A stretch of DNA of 64,000 nucleotides, taken from RGIG7332 sp045589235. Lineage in GTDB: Bacteria > Bacillota > Clostridia > Oscillospirales > JAAYXM01. The notes under the pieces were generated by a model. That model was not told where the DNA came from and searched no databases. It saw nothing but the letters and a program-made list of their open reading frames with translations. Made by a program: the position numbers and the translations under genes. Below, in pieces: positions 6,671 to 15,954 of this stretch. Numbering within the stretch: position 1 is the first letter of the stretch; each line of letters opens with the position of its first letter. Location of the stretch: assembly GCA_045589235.1 (NCBI GenBank), contig JAZNOR010000001.1, positions 9,251 to 73,250 on the forward strand. The letters run 5' to 3'.

Positions 6671-7616
6671 AGAAAAGCTTGCGTCGGCAATCTCACAAGA
6701 AGATTTCAGCGAATATTACAGTAAAGCGCATAAAGTATGTCGTGAAGTTAAAGGCGATGTTGTTCATCTGCGCGCGATAATTGAATTTTCAAATTATTGC
6801 CGAAGAAACTGCGCATATTGCGGTTTAAATTGCGAAAATGCAAAGCTAACTCGTTACCGTATGGAGCCCGAGGAAATAATTGATGTCGGAATCCGAGCGC
6901 ATCGCGCAGGTTATAAAACGCTTGTAATGCAGTCGGGGGAAGACCCGTATTATACACGTGAAATGATTGGCGAAATTGTTAAAGAGCTAGCTGCAGAGGG
7001 CATTATAATAACCTTAAGCTGTGGCGAGAGAGAAGAGGAAGAATATAGGTATTGGAAAGAGTGTGGAGCCCATCGCTATCTTTTAAAGCACGAAACGGCA
7101 AACAGTGAGCTCTATGCAAAATTGCATCCCGGATATACATTGGATGCGCGAATAAACTGTCTGCGCGCAATTAAGAAAGCGGGATATGAAACAGGAAGCG
7201 GTTTTATGATTGGTCTTCCAGGGGAGACGTCTGAGAGCATAGCAGATAATATTTTGCTTTTAGATGAGCTGGATTGCGATATGGCGGGAATCGGTCCGTT
7301 TATACCGCATCCCGATACGCCGATGAGGAATGCACATCCCGGTTCTGTAGAGCTTACTCAGCGAGCAGTGGCGCTCACACGAATTATGCGCCCCTTTATG
7401 AATCTACCGGCAACGACGGCGCTTGGAGTTCGCGACATGGCGGCAAGAGAGAATGTTTTTTCGCGCGGTGCGAATGTAATTATGCGCAAGGTAACGCCGG
7501 AGCCGTATAAGTCATTATATGAAATTTATCCCGCAAAGCTTTCGAAAACAGATATAAAAAAAGAGCGAGAGGAGCTTTGTGAGTTCATAAAAAGTCTGGG
7601 TAAAATACCCGAATAA
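6663..7616 (+). CDS. hydE: [FeFe]-hydrogenase H-cluster radical SAM maturase HydE
   Basis: A 317-residue radical SAM enzyme that helps build the dithiomethylamine-bridged two-iron subcluster of [FeFe] hydrogenase. The CxxxCxxC motif that holds the SAM cluster is Cys46, Cys50 and Cys53 (NYCRRNCAYCGLN). MQSGEDPYY and GSGFMIGLPGET are typical of HydE. The C-terminal methionine-tyrosine-pyrrolysine biosynthesis-type segment (LPATTALGVRDM) is intact. Longer in-frame starts back to 6621 lie within the TM1266-like gene; ATG 6663, overlapping its stop, gives the normal HydE N-terminus and has AAGGCAGG upstream. hydG starts 12 bases downstream. Confidence 0.95.
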   Translation: MDKEKLASAISQEDFSEYYSKAHKVCREVKGDVVHLRAIIEFSNYCRRNCAYCGLNCENAKLTRYRMEPEEIIDVGIRAHRAGYKTLVMQSGEDPYYTREMIGEIVKELAAEGIIITLSCGEREEEEYRYWKECGAHRYLLKHETANSELYAKLHPGYTLDARINCLRAIKKAGYETGSGFMIGLPGETSESIADNILLLDELDCDMAGIGPFIPHPDTPMRNAHPGSVELTQRAVALTRIMRPFMNLPATTALGVRDMAARENVFSRGANVIMRKVTPEPYKSLYEIYPAKLSKTDIKKEREELCEFIKSLGKIPE

Positions 7617-7628
7617 AGGAGAATAAAT

Positions 7629-9047
7629 ATGTATAACAGCAAATCAAAAAACGCAGTTGAATTTATAAGCAACGAGGAAATTTTAAAAACAATAGCTTAT
7701 GCAGAAGAAAACAAGGGGAATAAAGCACTTTTAAAGGAAATTCTTGAAAAGGGAAAGCTTTATAAGGGCTTAAATTACAAAGAGGCAATTACCCTTCTTT
7801 TAAGCGACGACGCAGAAATTCAGAATGAAATGTTCGAGCTCGCAATGGAGATTAAGAGAAAAATTTACGGCAACAGAATTGTTATGTTTGCCCCTCTTTA
7901 CTTATCAAATCACTGTGTTAACGGATGTCGCTATTGCCCGTATCACTACGGCAATAAATGTATCGCACGCAAAAAATTAACCCAAGAGGAAATTAAGCGC
8001 GAAGTAATTGCACTTCAGGATATGGGACATAAGAGACTTGCGCTTGAAACGGGTGAGGACCCGGTAAATTCTCCGATTGAATATGTGCTCGAGAGCATTA
8101 AAACAATTTACGGAATCCATCATAAAAACGGTGCAATACGCCGTGTTAACGTAAATATTGCGGCGACAACAGTTGAAAATTACAGAAAACTCAAAGAAGC
8201 AGGAATCGGTACTTACATCCTTTTCCAGGAAACATATGATAAGGAGCGCTATGAATATCTCCATCCGACCGGACCTAAGCACAACTATGCTTATCATACC
8301 GAGGCTATGGACCGCGCTATGGAGGGAGGAATTGATGATGTCGGCATCGGCGTACTTTTCGGGCTTTCAGACTATCGTTATGACTTTATCGGGCTTTTGA
8401 TGCATGCACAGCACTTAGAGGACACATTCGGCGTAGGACCGCACACAATCAGTGTTCCGCGTATTCGACCTGCTGCGGATGTTGACCTTACCGAATATCC
8501 GAATGCGATTGACGACGAATTATTCAGAAAGCTTGTTGCAGTGCTCAGAATCGCCGTCCCGTATACAGGAATTATTATTTCAACACGTGAATCTGAGCAA
8601 TCAAGAGCTGATGTATTAAAGGTTGGCGTTTCGCAGATAAGCGGAGGCTCATCCACAAGTGTTGGCGGATATGTTGAAAAAGAAAAGGAAGAGGAGAATT
8701 CCGCGCAGTTTGAGGTTAACGATACACGCACACTTGATGAAATTGTAGGCTGGCTTATGGAGCTTGGATATATGCCGTCGTTCTGCACTGCGTGCTACCG
8801 AGAGGGAAGAACGGGTGACCGCTTTATGCAGCTTGCAAAAACAGGTCAGATTGCAAATGTCTGCCAGGCAAATGCAATTATGACGCTCAAGGAATATTTA
8901 GAGGATTACGCGAGCGATAACACAAAGAAAATCGGCGAAAAGCTCATTGCAGAGGAATGCACACGTATCCCGAATGAAAAAGTTCGCGCAACTGTTGAAG
9001 AGCATTTATGTGACTTATCTGAAGGAAAACGCGACTTCAGATTTTAA
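7629..9047 (+). CDS. hydG: [FeFe]-hydrogenase H-cluster maturase HydG (tyrosine lyase)
   Basis: A 472-residue radical SAM tyrosine lyase that cuts tyrosine to make the CO and cyanide ligands of the H-cluster. The N-terminal SAM cluster motif is HCVNGCRYC; the C-terminal auxiliary cluster motif is FCTACYREGRTGD followed by a third Cys in NVCQANA, the CxxC-x22-C pattern that holds the dangler iron. ALETGEDP and LFGLSDYR are family segments. AAAGGAG precedes the ATG by 7 bases. Normal length and complete. It is the third gene of the operon, after which a 210-base AT-rich gap separates hydF. Confidence 0.96.
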   Translation: MYNSKSKNAVEFISNEEILKTIAYAEENKGNKALLKEILEKGKLYKGLNYKEAITLLLSDDAEIQNEMFELAMEIKRKIYGNRIVMFAPLYLSNHCVNGCRYCPYHYGNKCIARKKLTQEEIKREVIALQDMGHKRLALETGEDPVNSPIEYVLESIKTIYGIHHKNGAIRRVNVNIAATTVENYRKLKEAGIGTYILFQETYDKERYEYLHPTGPKHNYAYHTEAMDRAMEGGIDDVGIGVLFGLSDYRYDFIGLLMHAQHLEDTFGVGPHTISVPRIRPAADVDLTEYPNAIDDELFRKLVAVLRIAVPYTGIIISTRESEQSRADVLKVGVSQISGGSSTSVGGYVEKEKEEENSAQFEVNDTRTLDEIVGWLMELGYMPSFCTACYREGRTGDRFMQLAKTGQIANVCQANAIMTLKEYLEDYASDNTKKIGEKLIAEECTRIPNEKVRATVEEHLCDLSEGKRDFRF

Positions 9048-9257
9048 GCTGAGTGGCATCGAACCCCTTAAGGTTTAAAAAACTAAATTTTGCGAAATAC
9101 TGCATAAAATTCCTCGAACATACGACAGTATAGTTCTCAAATTTTATTTGTCTTTCAACAAAATTTATTGTTTTTTAAACTACATTTTTTAATACAAAAA
9201 AATAACAAAAGCAAGACTTGAGTGGTTCGACACCACTCAACTTTAGGAGGAGTTTTT
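9048..9257 (+). other. AT-rich hydG-hydF gap with a T-arm-like hairpin
   Basis: No open frame with a ribosome binding site is seen. The gap is markedly A+T-rich compared with the genes on either side. At 9218-9240 an 8-base stem (TTGAGTGG with CCACTCAA) holds a 7-base loop TTCGACA, similar to a tRNA T-loop, five bases before the hydF AGGAGG. A similar string, GAGTGGCATCGAACC, occurs at the start of the gap (9051-9065). In many Clostridia an aspartase-like gene sits between hydE/G and hydF; none is present here. Confidence 0.45.
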
Positions 9258-10439
9258 GTGTCACTTAACCAGACCCCAAGTGGAAACAGACTTCACATAA
9301 CGATACTCGGCCGCAGAAACGCAGGAAAATCAACGCTTATAAATGCACTTGTCGGTTCAGATGTTGCGATAACATCGCCGTATGCGGGAACAACTGCTGA
9401 TCCTGTGAGCAAGGCGTATGAATTGCACCCAATTGGCCCGTGTCTTATAACCGATACCGCAGGATTTGATGATGAGGGTGAGCTCGGCGCACTTCGTGTT
9501 GAAAAGACAAAAGCGGCACTTGATAAAACGGATATTGCAATTTTAGTTTTTGCAGATGAAGATATATCAGAGGAGCTTATTTGGCATAAGCTTTTAAATG
9601 ATAAGAAAATTCCGACCATTTGTGTTGCAAATAAAAGCGATGTTGTGTCTAATCTTTTAAAAAAATTAAAAGAGCAGGGGATAGATGCAGTTAAAGTTAG
9701 TGCGCTAAATAAAACGGGAATAGACGAGCTTAAAAATGCAATTGTGCGCGCTGTACCGTCGGATTACGATGCAATTTCACTTACAGGTCATTTAGTATCG
9801 CCAAATGATGTTGTGCTTCTTGTAATGCCACAGGACATTCAGGCGCCGAAGGGAAGACTTATTTTGCCGCAGGTGCAAACGATACGCGATTTGCTCGACG
9901 GACACTGTGTCGTAGTCTGCGCAACGCTTAAAGAGTACCCGAATGCGCTAAATGCACTTAAAAATCCGCCTAAGGTTATAATTTGCGACAGTCAAGTGTT
10001 CCGCGAAGTATATGAAAAAAAGCCGGAGGGCAGTTTGCTTACCTCATTTTCCGTTATATTTGCAAATTATAAGGGAGATATCGAAGAATTTGTTCGCGGG
10101 GCTGAAGCGATATCAAGCCTCAAGCCGGGCGATAATGTGCTGATTGCCGAGGCATGCTTACACAATGCGCAAGACGGAGATATTGCGCGCGTTAAAATTC
10201 CGAACCTACTTCGCAAAAAGGTTGGCGGAGAGCTGAATATTGACGTGATAAGCGGAATGAGTTTTAACGATGATCTGTCAAAATATAAGCTTATCATCCA
10301 CTGCGGCGCTTGTATGTTTAACAGAAAATATGTGCTGTCGCGAATAGAAAAAGCGAGAGAGGCGCAGGTTCCGATAACGAATTACGGAGTGGCACTTGCA
10401 TATCTAACAGGCATTTTGCCGTATATTGAAGTAAAATAA
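9258..10439 (+). CDS. hydF: [FeFe]-hydrogenase maturation GTPase HydF
   Basis: A 393-residue scaffold GTPase on which the two-iron subcluster is assembled before transfer to the hydrogenase. The N-terminal Era-like GTPase has GRRNAGKST (P-loop), TTADP (switch), DTAGFDDEGE and NKSD. The C-terminal cluster motif is complete: CLH (in IAEACLHNAQDGD) followed about 50 residues later by HCGAC. The start is GTG 9258, 7 bases after AGGAGG (9245-9250). The longer frame from 9222 would begin within the upstream hairpin and add residues not found in the family. Last gene of the operon, ending in a bidirectional terminator. No hydrogenase structural gene lies in the window. Confidence 0.95.
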   Translation: MSLNQTPSGNRLHITILGRRNAGKSTLINALVGSDVAITSPYAGTTADPVSKAYELHPIGPCLITDTAGFDDEGELGALRVEKTKAALDKTDIAILVFADEDISEELIWHKLLNDKKIPTICVANKSDVVSNLLKKLKEQGIDAVKVSALNKTGIDELKNAIVRAVPSDYDAISLTGHLVSPNDVVLLVMPQDIQAPKGRLILPQVQTIRDLLDGHCVVVCATLKEYPNALNALKNPPKVIICDSQVFREVYEKKPEGSLLTSFSVIFANYKGDIEEFVRGAEAISSLKPGDNVLIAEACLHNAQDGDIARVKIPNLLRKKVGGELNIDVISGMSFNDDLSKYKLIIHCGACMFNRKYVLSRIEKAREAQVPITNYGVALAYLTGILPYIEVK

Positions 10440-10440
10440 A

Positions 10441-10470
10441 TTAGGCACCTATGTTAACATAGGTGCCTAA
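10441..10470. terminator. Bidirectional terminator after hydF
   Basis: A 13-base perfect stem, TTAGGCACCTATG with CATAGGTGCCTAA, encloses a TTAA loop. It separates convergent hydF and the glycosyltransferase gene; the T-tract is weak (TTTATTTA). Confidence 0.8.
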
Positions 10471-10471
10471 T

Positions 10472-11740
10472 TTATTTATCTGTATCAATATCATCAATTG
10501 TTTTGGTAACACCGTGGTGGATTGGTTTCCACTCGACCTTTTTAAACAGAGCTGCAATTGAAATCGGAATATACGTGAAAAGGAATAAGGGGAAGGTAAT
10601 TACATAGAAAATTTTTTTCCATTTCTTTCCTCGAATTTTCTTCCACTCGGTAATTGTTGTTATCGCACCGAAGAGGAAGATGATACCATAAAACTGCAAA
10701 ACATTCATACATAATGAAATAACAGTATGGCTGAACATTCTTGGCATTGTTTCGATATTGCAGAACGCAATCACAGCGAAAATAGCATTCATTATGATGG
10801 TGAGAAGTGTTACGAACATAGCAGGAGTTACCGTCATAAACATGTCGTAACAGGAGAAGCTTTTTTCAAAAATCGCAGTTTTAACAAGCTTTCTGCCGTA
10901 TTTTGCAAAGACTTGGTAGAAGCCTTTTGCCCAGCGCATTCTCTGGCGCCAAGACTGTGAAAAAAGCTCGGGCTGTTCATCATAGAGATGTGCAGTGTCG
11001 CAATAGCCAATCATACCGCCGTTAATTGCATTGTCGATAGAAAACTCAATGTCTTCGGTGAGCAGGTGATATTTCCAACCGCCGTTTTTAACAATGACTT
11101 CATCAGAAACCAAAAAGCCTGTTCCGGAGACCGCGCAGGATGTACCTAAAATCATACGCGCATTGTTAAGATAACGCGCTTCGCGTAAAAACCAAAGCGA
11201 AGAGCCTGCGGAAATCCAGTTAGTATCGTAATTCTTTGAGTTGCGGTAGCTTGTTACCATAAGATATCCCGCATCGAAAACAGAATTCATCTCACCAATA
11301 TAATTTTCATCCAGAAGGTTATCGGCATCAAAGATAAACCAGCCTTCATAACCACGGTCTGCATAGTCTCTATGTAAAATATCAAAAGCATAGTCAAGTG
11401 CATAGCCTTTTCCGATAAGCTCGGTATTATTGCGCACAAATACAGTTGCGCCGGCATTTTCTGCAATTTCAGCCGTGTTATCTGTGCAGTTATCGGCGAT
11501 AACGAAAACATCAACAAGCTCTTTCGGATAATTTTGTTTATTGATACTCTCGATAAGCTGCGCTATAACAGCGCTTTCATTTCGCGCTGAAATAATAATG
11601 CCGTATTTGTGATTATTCTTTGCAGTAAAGTGCTTGCTTTTACAGCAAAGTGCAACAATTGTATAAACAATCTGATAAAAATAAAAAACAGTAAATAGAA
11701 TAAAAACAATTAAATTAAACGAAGTAATAAACGAATACAT
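10472..11740 (-). CDS. Membrane-bound family 2 glycosyltransferase
   Basis: A 422-residue processive-type GT2 enzyme. An N-terminal membrane helix (about residues 5-32) precedes the GT-A domain, which has IISARNES, DNCTDNT, the DAD metal motif (FIFDADN), TEDIEFS and the product-binding QRMRW motif characteristic of processive synthases. Three or four C-terminal helices follow. It probably moves sugar from a nucleotide donor into a membrane lipid or a growing surface polysaccharide; the sugar cannot be read from the sequence. Start ATG 11740 has GGAGGTG 8 bases upstream, so the in-frame codon at 11776 is rejected. It is divergent from the LTA-synthase-like gene, suggesting a shared envelope role. 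Confidence 0.85.
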   Translation of the reverse strand: MYSFITSFNLIVFILFTVFYFYQIVYTIVALCCKSKHFTAKNNHKYGIIISARNESAVIAQLIESINKQNYPKELVDVFVIADNCTDNTAEIAENAGATVFVRNNTELIGKGYALDYAFDILHRDYADRGYEGWFIFDADNLLDENYIGEMNSVFDAGYLMVTSYRNSKNYDTNWISAGSSLWFLREARYLNNARMILGTSCAVSGTGFLVSDEVIVKNGGWKYHLLTEDIEFSIDNAINGGMIGYCDTAHLYDEQPELFSQSWRQRMRWAKGFYQVFAKYGRKLVKTAIFEKSFSCYDMFMTVTPAMFVTLLTIIMNAIFAVIAFCNIETMPRMFSHTVISLCMNVLQFYGIIFLFGAITTITEWKKIRGKKWKKIFYVITFPLFLFTYIPISIAALFKKVEWKPIHHGVTKTIDDIDTDK

Positions 11741-11828
11741 ATAATGCACCTCCGTAATACCATAGAAGTATAACATAAAAAAAAGAAAAATACAATTCTT
11801 TTGAGCAAAAAAATGTTTAGCAAAAAGC

Positions 11829-11857
11829 TTGTTTTGAATGTCGATTTATAGTATTAT
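11829..11857 (+). promoter_or_regulatory. Promoter of the LTA-synthase-like/xth operon
   Basis: TTGTTT (11829-11834) and TATTAT (11852-11857) are separated by exactly 17 bases. Transcription would start after about 11863, which rules out the upstream in-frame ATG at 11838 as translation start. Confidence 0.5.
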
Positions 11858-11882
11858 AGAAAGAATGAGGAGTGATCATCCA

Positions 11883-13580
11883 ATGTTTTCTCAAAAAAGA
11901 CTTGGCATTATAAAGCTTGCGTTTTACATACTTATCCCTATTGCAACTCTCTTTTTGGTAGAGTGGTTACAAGGGGTTTTTCCTAATGTATTAACATTGA
12001 ATTTTTGGCTTAATATCGTATGTTATTTTGGTATCTATCTGCTTTTCCACGGAATAACGAACAGTTTGTTTTGGGGAATCGTTCCCGTGCTTGCACTCAT
12101 TCTGTTTTTTGGAACAACAAATCACTATATGATTGCCATAAGAAGCAAAGCACTGCTCCCGTGGGAAATTTTTGCGCTCACTACCGCAAAAAATTTGAAT
12201 GGAAATTTTTCGCTCACATTTGAAATTCCCGTTGCAGTAACTATTATTGCGTTTATTATAATAGCAATTTTGGCGTGGAAATTCAGAAAAATAAAACTTT
12301 TTAACAATGCCCGTTATGCAACGTTTTTTGCCGGTGTAATTTTGCTTGCAACTCTTTGGGGAATAATGTGGGATGAGCCGAAGAGTATATCCTCCGACCC
12401 GTGGTATACCGTTGATGCATCACGCCAGAACGGAATGCTTCTTAATTTAGTGCACAATGCGAAATCCATGATAAATCCCAAACCTGATGGATACTCTGCT
12501 GAGCGTGTGCGTGAAATTATCGGAAGTGAAGAGAAAAAAACAGGTTATGATACACCTGATATAATCGTAATTATGGATGAAAGCTTTGCGGATTTATCGT
12601 CTATTGCACCGCTTTACGAAGAGCATGATTTTATTCCGTTTATTCGCTCGCTTTCTGAAAACACAATTTCAGGAAACATCCGTGTTTCTGTTTTTGGTGG
12701 CGGAACATGTAATACGGAGTATGAATTCTTAACGGGTAATGCAACGCCGATGCTTAGAGTTGGCAGTTACCCTATGGTGCAATTTGTAAAAAAAGATTCT
12801 CCGTCGATTGCGAAAACTTTAAAAGCGGCAGGCTACAGGACAATCGGCTTACATTCATTCTATCCGGATGGTTGGAACCGTGATATGGCGTATCCGAAGC
12901 TTGGGTTTGATAAATTTTTATGCAATTATGATTTTGAAAATCCGGAATACATAAGAGAGTATATTTCAGATGCCTCATCGTTTGATAAAATAATTGAGCT
13001 TTTGGAGGAGGATGCGCAGCCTGCATTTATTTTCAATGTAACTATGCAGAATCACTTTGGCTACGAAAAGGAATTTGATAATTTAACCGAAGATGCGGTG
13101 TTCCCTGAAATGGAAGAGTTTCCGCAGGCGAGAAGATATTTTTCGCTACTGTCACTCACGGATAAAGCAGTGCGTGATTTGGTAGAATATTTAGAGAATA
13201 GAGAGCGCCCGACGGTTCTTTTGTTCTTTGGCGACCACATGCCGTCGCTTGAGAGCGAGTATTATGATGTTTTAAAAGAGCGTGCAGGGATTTCTGATGA
13301 TGAGATGCACGTTAAAAAACATACGGTTCCATTTTTTATTTGGGCCAATTATGATATACCGGAGCAAAAGGATCTATATATAAGCTCAAGTTTCTTATCT
13401 CCACTATTACTGGAGTGTACCAATGGCCCGATGAGCGAGCATCAGACGTATCTTTCGCGCCTTTTAGAAAAGATGCCGCTTTGGGAAGAAGGAAGTGCTA
13501 AAGATGTGCTTGAATATAAAATGGTGCAGTACAATATGGTGTTTGATAAATTCAAAAAGCAAGGAGAGCTTTTCAAATGA
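11883..13580 (+). CDS. LTA synthase-family membrane sulfatase (phosphoglycerol transferase-like)
   Basis: A 565-residue protein with five N-terminal membrane segments (to about residue 165) and an extracellular alkaline-phosphatase-fold domain. Metal and catalytic motifs match LtaS: IIVIMDESFADLS, the nucleophile Thr in GGGTCNTEYEFLTG, and GDHMPSLES. Family members polymerise glycerol phosphate from phosphatidylglycerol onto a glycolipid or modify other envelope glycans. ATG 11883 follows GAGGAG with a 10-base gap and falls downstream of the predicted transcription start; ATGs at 11838 and 11865 lack a ribosome binding site. Its stop overlaps the xth start by 4 bases (ATGA). True LTA synthesis rather than a related transfer is inference. 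Confidence 0.83.
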   Translation: MFSQKRLGIIKLAFYILIPIATLFLVEWLQGVFPNVLTLNFWLNIVCYFGIYLLFHGITNSLFWGIVPVLALILFFGTTNHYMIAIRSKALLPWEIFALTTAKNLNGNFSLTFEIPVAVTIIAFIIIAILAWKFRKIKLFNNARYATFFAGVILLATLWGIMWDEPKSISSDPWYTVDASRQNGMLLNLVHNAKSMINPKPDGYSAERVREIIGSEEKKTGYDTPDIIVIMDESFADLSSIAPLYEEHDFIPFIRSLSENTISGNIRVSVFGGGTCNTEYEFLTGNATPMLRVGSYPMVQFVKKDSPSIAKTLKAAGYRTIGLHSFYPDGWNRDMAYPKLGFDKFLCNYDFENPEYIREYISDASSFDKIIELLEEDAQPAFIFNVTMQNHFGYEKEFDNLTEDAVFPEMEEFPQARRYFSLLSLTDKAVRDLVEYLENRERPTVLLFFGDHMPSLESEYYDVLKERAGISDDEMHVKKHTVPFFIWANYDIPEQKDLYISSSFLSPLLLECTNGPMSEHQTYLSRLLEKMPLWEEGSAKDVLEYKMVQYNMVFDKFKKQGELFK

Positions 13581-14323
13581 AACTGATTTCGTGGAACGTC
13601 AATGGGCTTCGTGCGTGTGTGACAAAAGGATTTGAAAATTTTTTCAGTGAAATAAATGCGGATATTTTCTGTGTGCAGGAAACCAAATTGCAGGAAGGGC
13701 AGATTACGCTTGATTTCCCGGGATATTACCAGTATTGGAATAGTGCGGAGAAGAAAGGATATTCAGGCACCGCGGTATTTACCAAACTTAAGCCGAAATC
13801 CGTAAAGTACGGTATGGGAATTGCGGAGCACGATACCGAGGGGCGAATGATAACTCTTGAGTTTGAGGAGTTTTATCTTATAAATGTCTATGTCCCGAAT
13901 GCACAGCGAGAACTTGCGAGAATTGACTACCGCATGGAGTGGGAGAGAGCATTTTTAAAGTATTGTAAAAGCTTTGATAAGCCGGTTATAGTTTGCGGAG
14001 ATATGAATGTTGCCCGAAGTGCAATTGAGCTTAAGAACCCAAAATCTAATGAAAACAGTGCAGGCTATTCAATTCAGGAGCGCGAGTGTATGCAGAGATT
14101 TCTTGACTCGGGATTTATTGATACCTTCCGTTATTTTTATCCCGATGTGACGGGGGCATACACATGGTGGTCGTATATGTACCACGCGCGCGAAAATAAT
14201 GCTGGCTGGCGTATTGACTATTTTCTGATATCAAAAGAGCTTGAAGAGCGACTTGTTGATGCAAAAATTCACAGCGACATTTTCGGCAGTGACCATTGTC
14301 CGGTAGAACTTGAAATTAAATAA
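13577..14323 (+). CDS. xth: Exodeoxyribonuclease III / AP endonuclease
   Basis: A 248-residue cytoplasmic DNA-repair enzyme that cleaves 5' of abasic sites and removes 3' blocks. All active-site motifs are present: ISWNVNGLRA (Asn), VQETKLQ (metal Glu), the GDMNVA pair, GWRIDYFLIS and the final GSDHCPVELE with the catalytic Asp-His. Length is normal for bacterial ExoIII/ExoA. The ATG overlaps the previous stop as ATGA, so it is translated from the same mRNA as the LTA-synthase-like gene; the functional link between the two is unclear. Confidence 0.95.
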   Translation: MKLISWNVNGLRACVTKGFENFFSEINADIFCVQETKLQEGQITLDFPGYYQYWNSAEKKGYSGTAVFTKLKPKSVKYGMGIAEHDTEGRMITLEFEEFYLINVYVPNAQRELARIDYRMEWERAFLKYCKSFDKPVIVCGDMNVARSAIELKNPKSNENSAGYSIQERECMQRFLDSGFIDTFRYFYPDVTGAYTWWSYMYHARENNAGWRIDYFLISKELEERLVDAKIHSDIFGSDHCPVELEIK

Positions 14324-14355
14324 AAAAAGAAGTGTCCTAGGACACTTCTTTTTTT
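14322..14355. terminator. Fully palindromic bidirectional terminator
   Basis: GAAGTGTCCT and AGGACACTTC pair with A7 before and T7 after. It lies between convergent xth and the solute-binding protein gene. Its GAAGTGTC and AGGACAC blocks recur in the repeats at 29311 and 31201. Confidence 0.9.
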
Positions 14356-14366
14356 ATTTTTAAATT

Positions 14367-15947
14367 TTATTTGCCCATTGCGCGGTCATATGCGCTGTTG
14401 CAAATTGTAAGGAGTTCCTGAACGCCGAGCTCATCAAGCTCTGCTTTAAACTTGTCGTACTCGCTCATCGGAGACTGCTTTAAGATAAACTTAGCAAGCA
14501 TTTCCTTTGTGTAAGTATCAACAGCTACAAAGTACTCGTCGTAAACATCCTGCTCGTCTTCGTCCCAACCAATCCAGTATAACGGGTTCTGGTTGTCAAC
14601 AGTTGTTTCTCTGAAGTGCTCATAAACCTCTGTTGAAAGCGGGTTCTTTTCAATACCGTAAAGTGTCTTCGACTCAGTACCGCGGAGAGCAACACCCATT
14701 GTACCAAAGCCGAACTTAGCGTTCTCTGTCTCACCGGCATCAGCGTCAACAAGCATCTTTCTTGAGCCGTCTTCTAACACTTCGTATGTCTCGCCCTCTT
14801 TACCCCATGAAAGAAGCTCTCCAGCCTCGTCGGAGTATAACCAGTCGATATACTTGATTGCATTGGCAATTCTCTTGTCATCGCCTGTGTTGCAGATACC
14901 AAAGCCTGTCGGGTTAGTGATATAGTTTGCAATCTTGCCAACACCAATATCAGTAAAGCCTTCCGGCGGGTCCATATAAGCCCATGTGTAATCCGGATTT
15001 GACTCACGGCCGGGGGTATTGAAGAAGCTGATACGGCTTACATACTCCGGCATCATAAAGCCGCGGTCTGTAAGGATAAGCTCTTCCCAAGACTTGTTTG
15101 AAATTGTAAGGAAGTCAGCAGGAATGAGGTCTTCCTCTAACATCTGCTGGAAGAACTCGATGAGGTCGAGCATAACATCTTCCTGAGCACCGTAGTTCCA
15201 TTTTTCGTTATTGAAGTCATAGTAGAGACCGTATGTAAAGTATTCTTTCCATAATGAGCCCATAACATCAAGAGCGCCTAAACCGTTACGGAAGCAAAGC
15301 GGATAAGAATCCGGATATTTCTTCTTAAGCTCACGAGATACATTGATGAGTTCATCCTTTGTTTCCGGAACTTTTAAGTTGTTTTTCTCAAAGATGTCGC
15401 GGCGATGCATCCAAACGCGAGCGTTACCGAAGCCTGCCGGAATTGCACCTGCGAAGTAAACGTTACCGTCACCTGCGCCAAGTGTTGCTAAGAAGCCTTC
15501 AGCACCTGCCGGCTGCTCAGCAATGATTTTAGTAAAGTTTGGCATATTGTCGAGATGATCTCTGATGTTTACAAAAGCACCGTCCATAGCGTGAACGTTA
15601 ATGTCACCCTTGTAGTCCATAAAGAGAAGATCCGGCAAAGATTCCTGAGATGCCATCATAAGGTTAACCTTAGTGATGATATCAGCAGACGGGATTGCGT
15701 TAACTTCGAGTTTAGCACCTGTAGCTTCCTCGATGTAGTCCCAGCAAATCCAGTTTTCGTTGTACGGCCATGACGGATGACTCGGAACGGTCATCTTAAT
15801 GGTTGTACCCTCAGCAAAAACCTTTCCGCCAGCAACCTCGCCACCTGCTTCTCCTGCAGTACCGCCGTTACCGTTACAAGCTGCGAATGAAATCGCCATT
15901 GCACCGGCAAGCACTATTGCAAGAATGCGTTTAAATGTGTTCTTCAT
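14367..15947 (-). CDS. Extracellular solute-binding lipoprotein, family 1 (orphan, copy A)
   Basis: A 526-residue sugar ABC-transporter binding lipoprotein of the LplA/LipO type. The signal peptide MKNTFKRILAIVLAGAMA leads to lipobox SFAAC with acylated Cys23 and a Gly-rich linker. Shared blocks with copy B (29618-31195) include SWPYNENWI, LLFMDYKGD, MWKEYFTYGLYYDF-type segments, TNPTGF, DDKRIANAIKY and QNPLYW, indicating paralogy over the full length. No permease or ATPase gene is adjacent, so it must share a transporter elsewhere. ATG 15947 follows AGGAGG by 7 bases. It has its own promoter and terminator and is a single-gene unit. Likely ligand is an oligosaccharide; this is not readable from sequence. 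Confidence 0.88.
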   Translation of the reverse strand: MKNTFKRILAIVLAGAMAISFAACNGNGGTAGEAGGEVAGGKVFAEGTTIKMTVPSHPSWPYNENWICWDYIEEATGAKLEVNAIPSADIITKVNLMMASQESLPDLLFMDYKGDINVHAMDGAFVNIRDHLDNMPNFTKIIAEQPAGAEGFLATLGAGDGNVYFAGAIPAGFGNARVWMHRRDIFEKNNLKVPETKDELINVSRELKKKYPDSYPLCFRNGLGALDVMGSLWKEYFTYGLYYDFNNEKWNYGAQEDVMLDLIEFFQQMLEEDLIPADFLTISNKSWEELILTDRGFMMPEYVSRISFFNTPGRESNPDYTWAYMDPPEGFTDIGVGKIANYITNPTGFGICNTGDDKRIANAIKYIDWLYSDEAGELLSWGKEGETYEVLEDGSRKMLVDADAGETENAKFGFGTMGVALRGTESKTLYGIEKNPLSTEVYEHFRETTVDNQNPLYWIGWDEDEQDVYDEYFVAVDTYTKEMLAKFILKQSPMSEYDKFKAELDELGVQELLTICNSAYDRAMGK

Positions 15948-15954
15948 AAGTTTT

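Noticed and set aside
9100..9140. LexA-box-like CGAACATACG in the hydG-hydF gap
   Set aside because: Only one half resembles the Firmicute SOS box; the second half (GTTCG) is not at the right distance, and a hydrogenase operon is not an expected SOS target.
9218..9240. Possible tRNA or tmRNA 3' end because of the TTCGA-type loop
   Set aside because: No acceptor stem, D-arm, anticodon arm or CCA could be found around it, and the stem is 8 bases rather than 5.
9222..9257. A longer N-terminus for HydF beginning at GTG 9222
   Set aside because: It would lie before the AGGAGG at 9245 and inside the hairpin; GTG 9258 has correct spacing and gives the normal family start.
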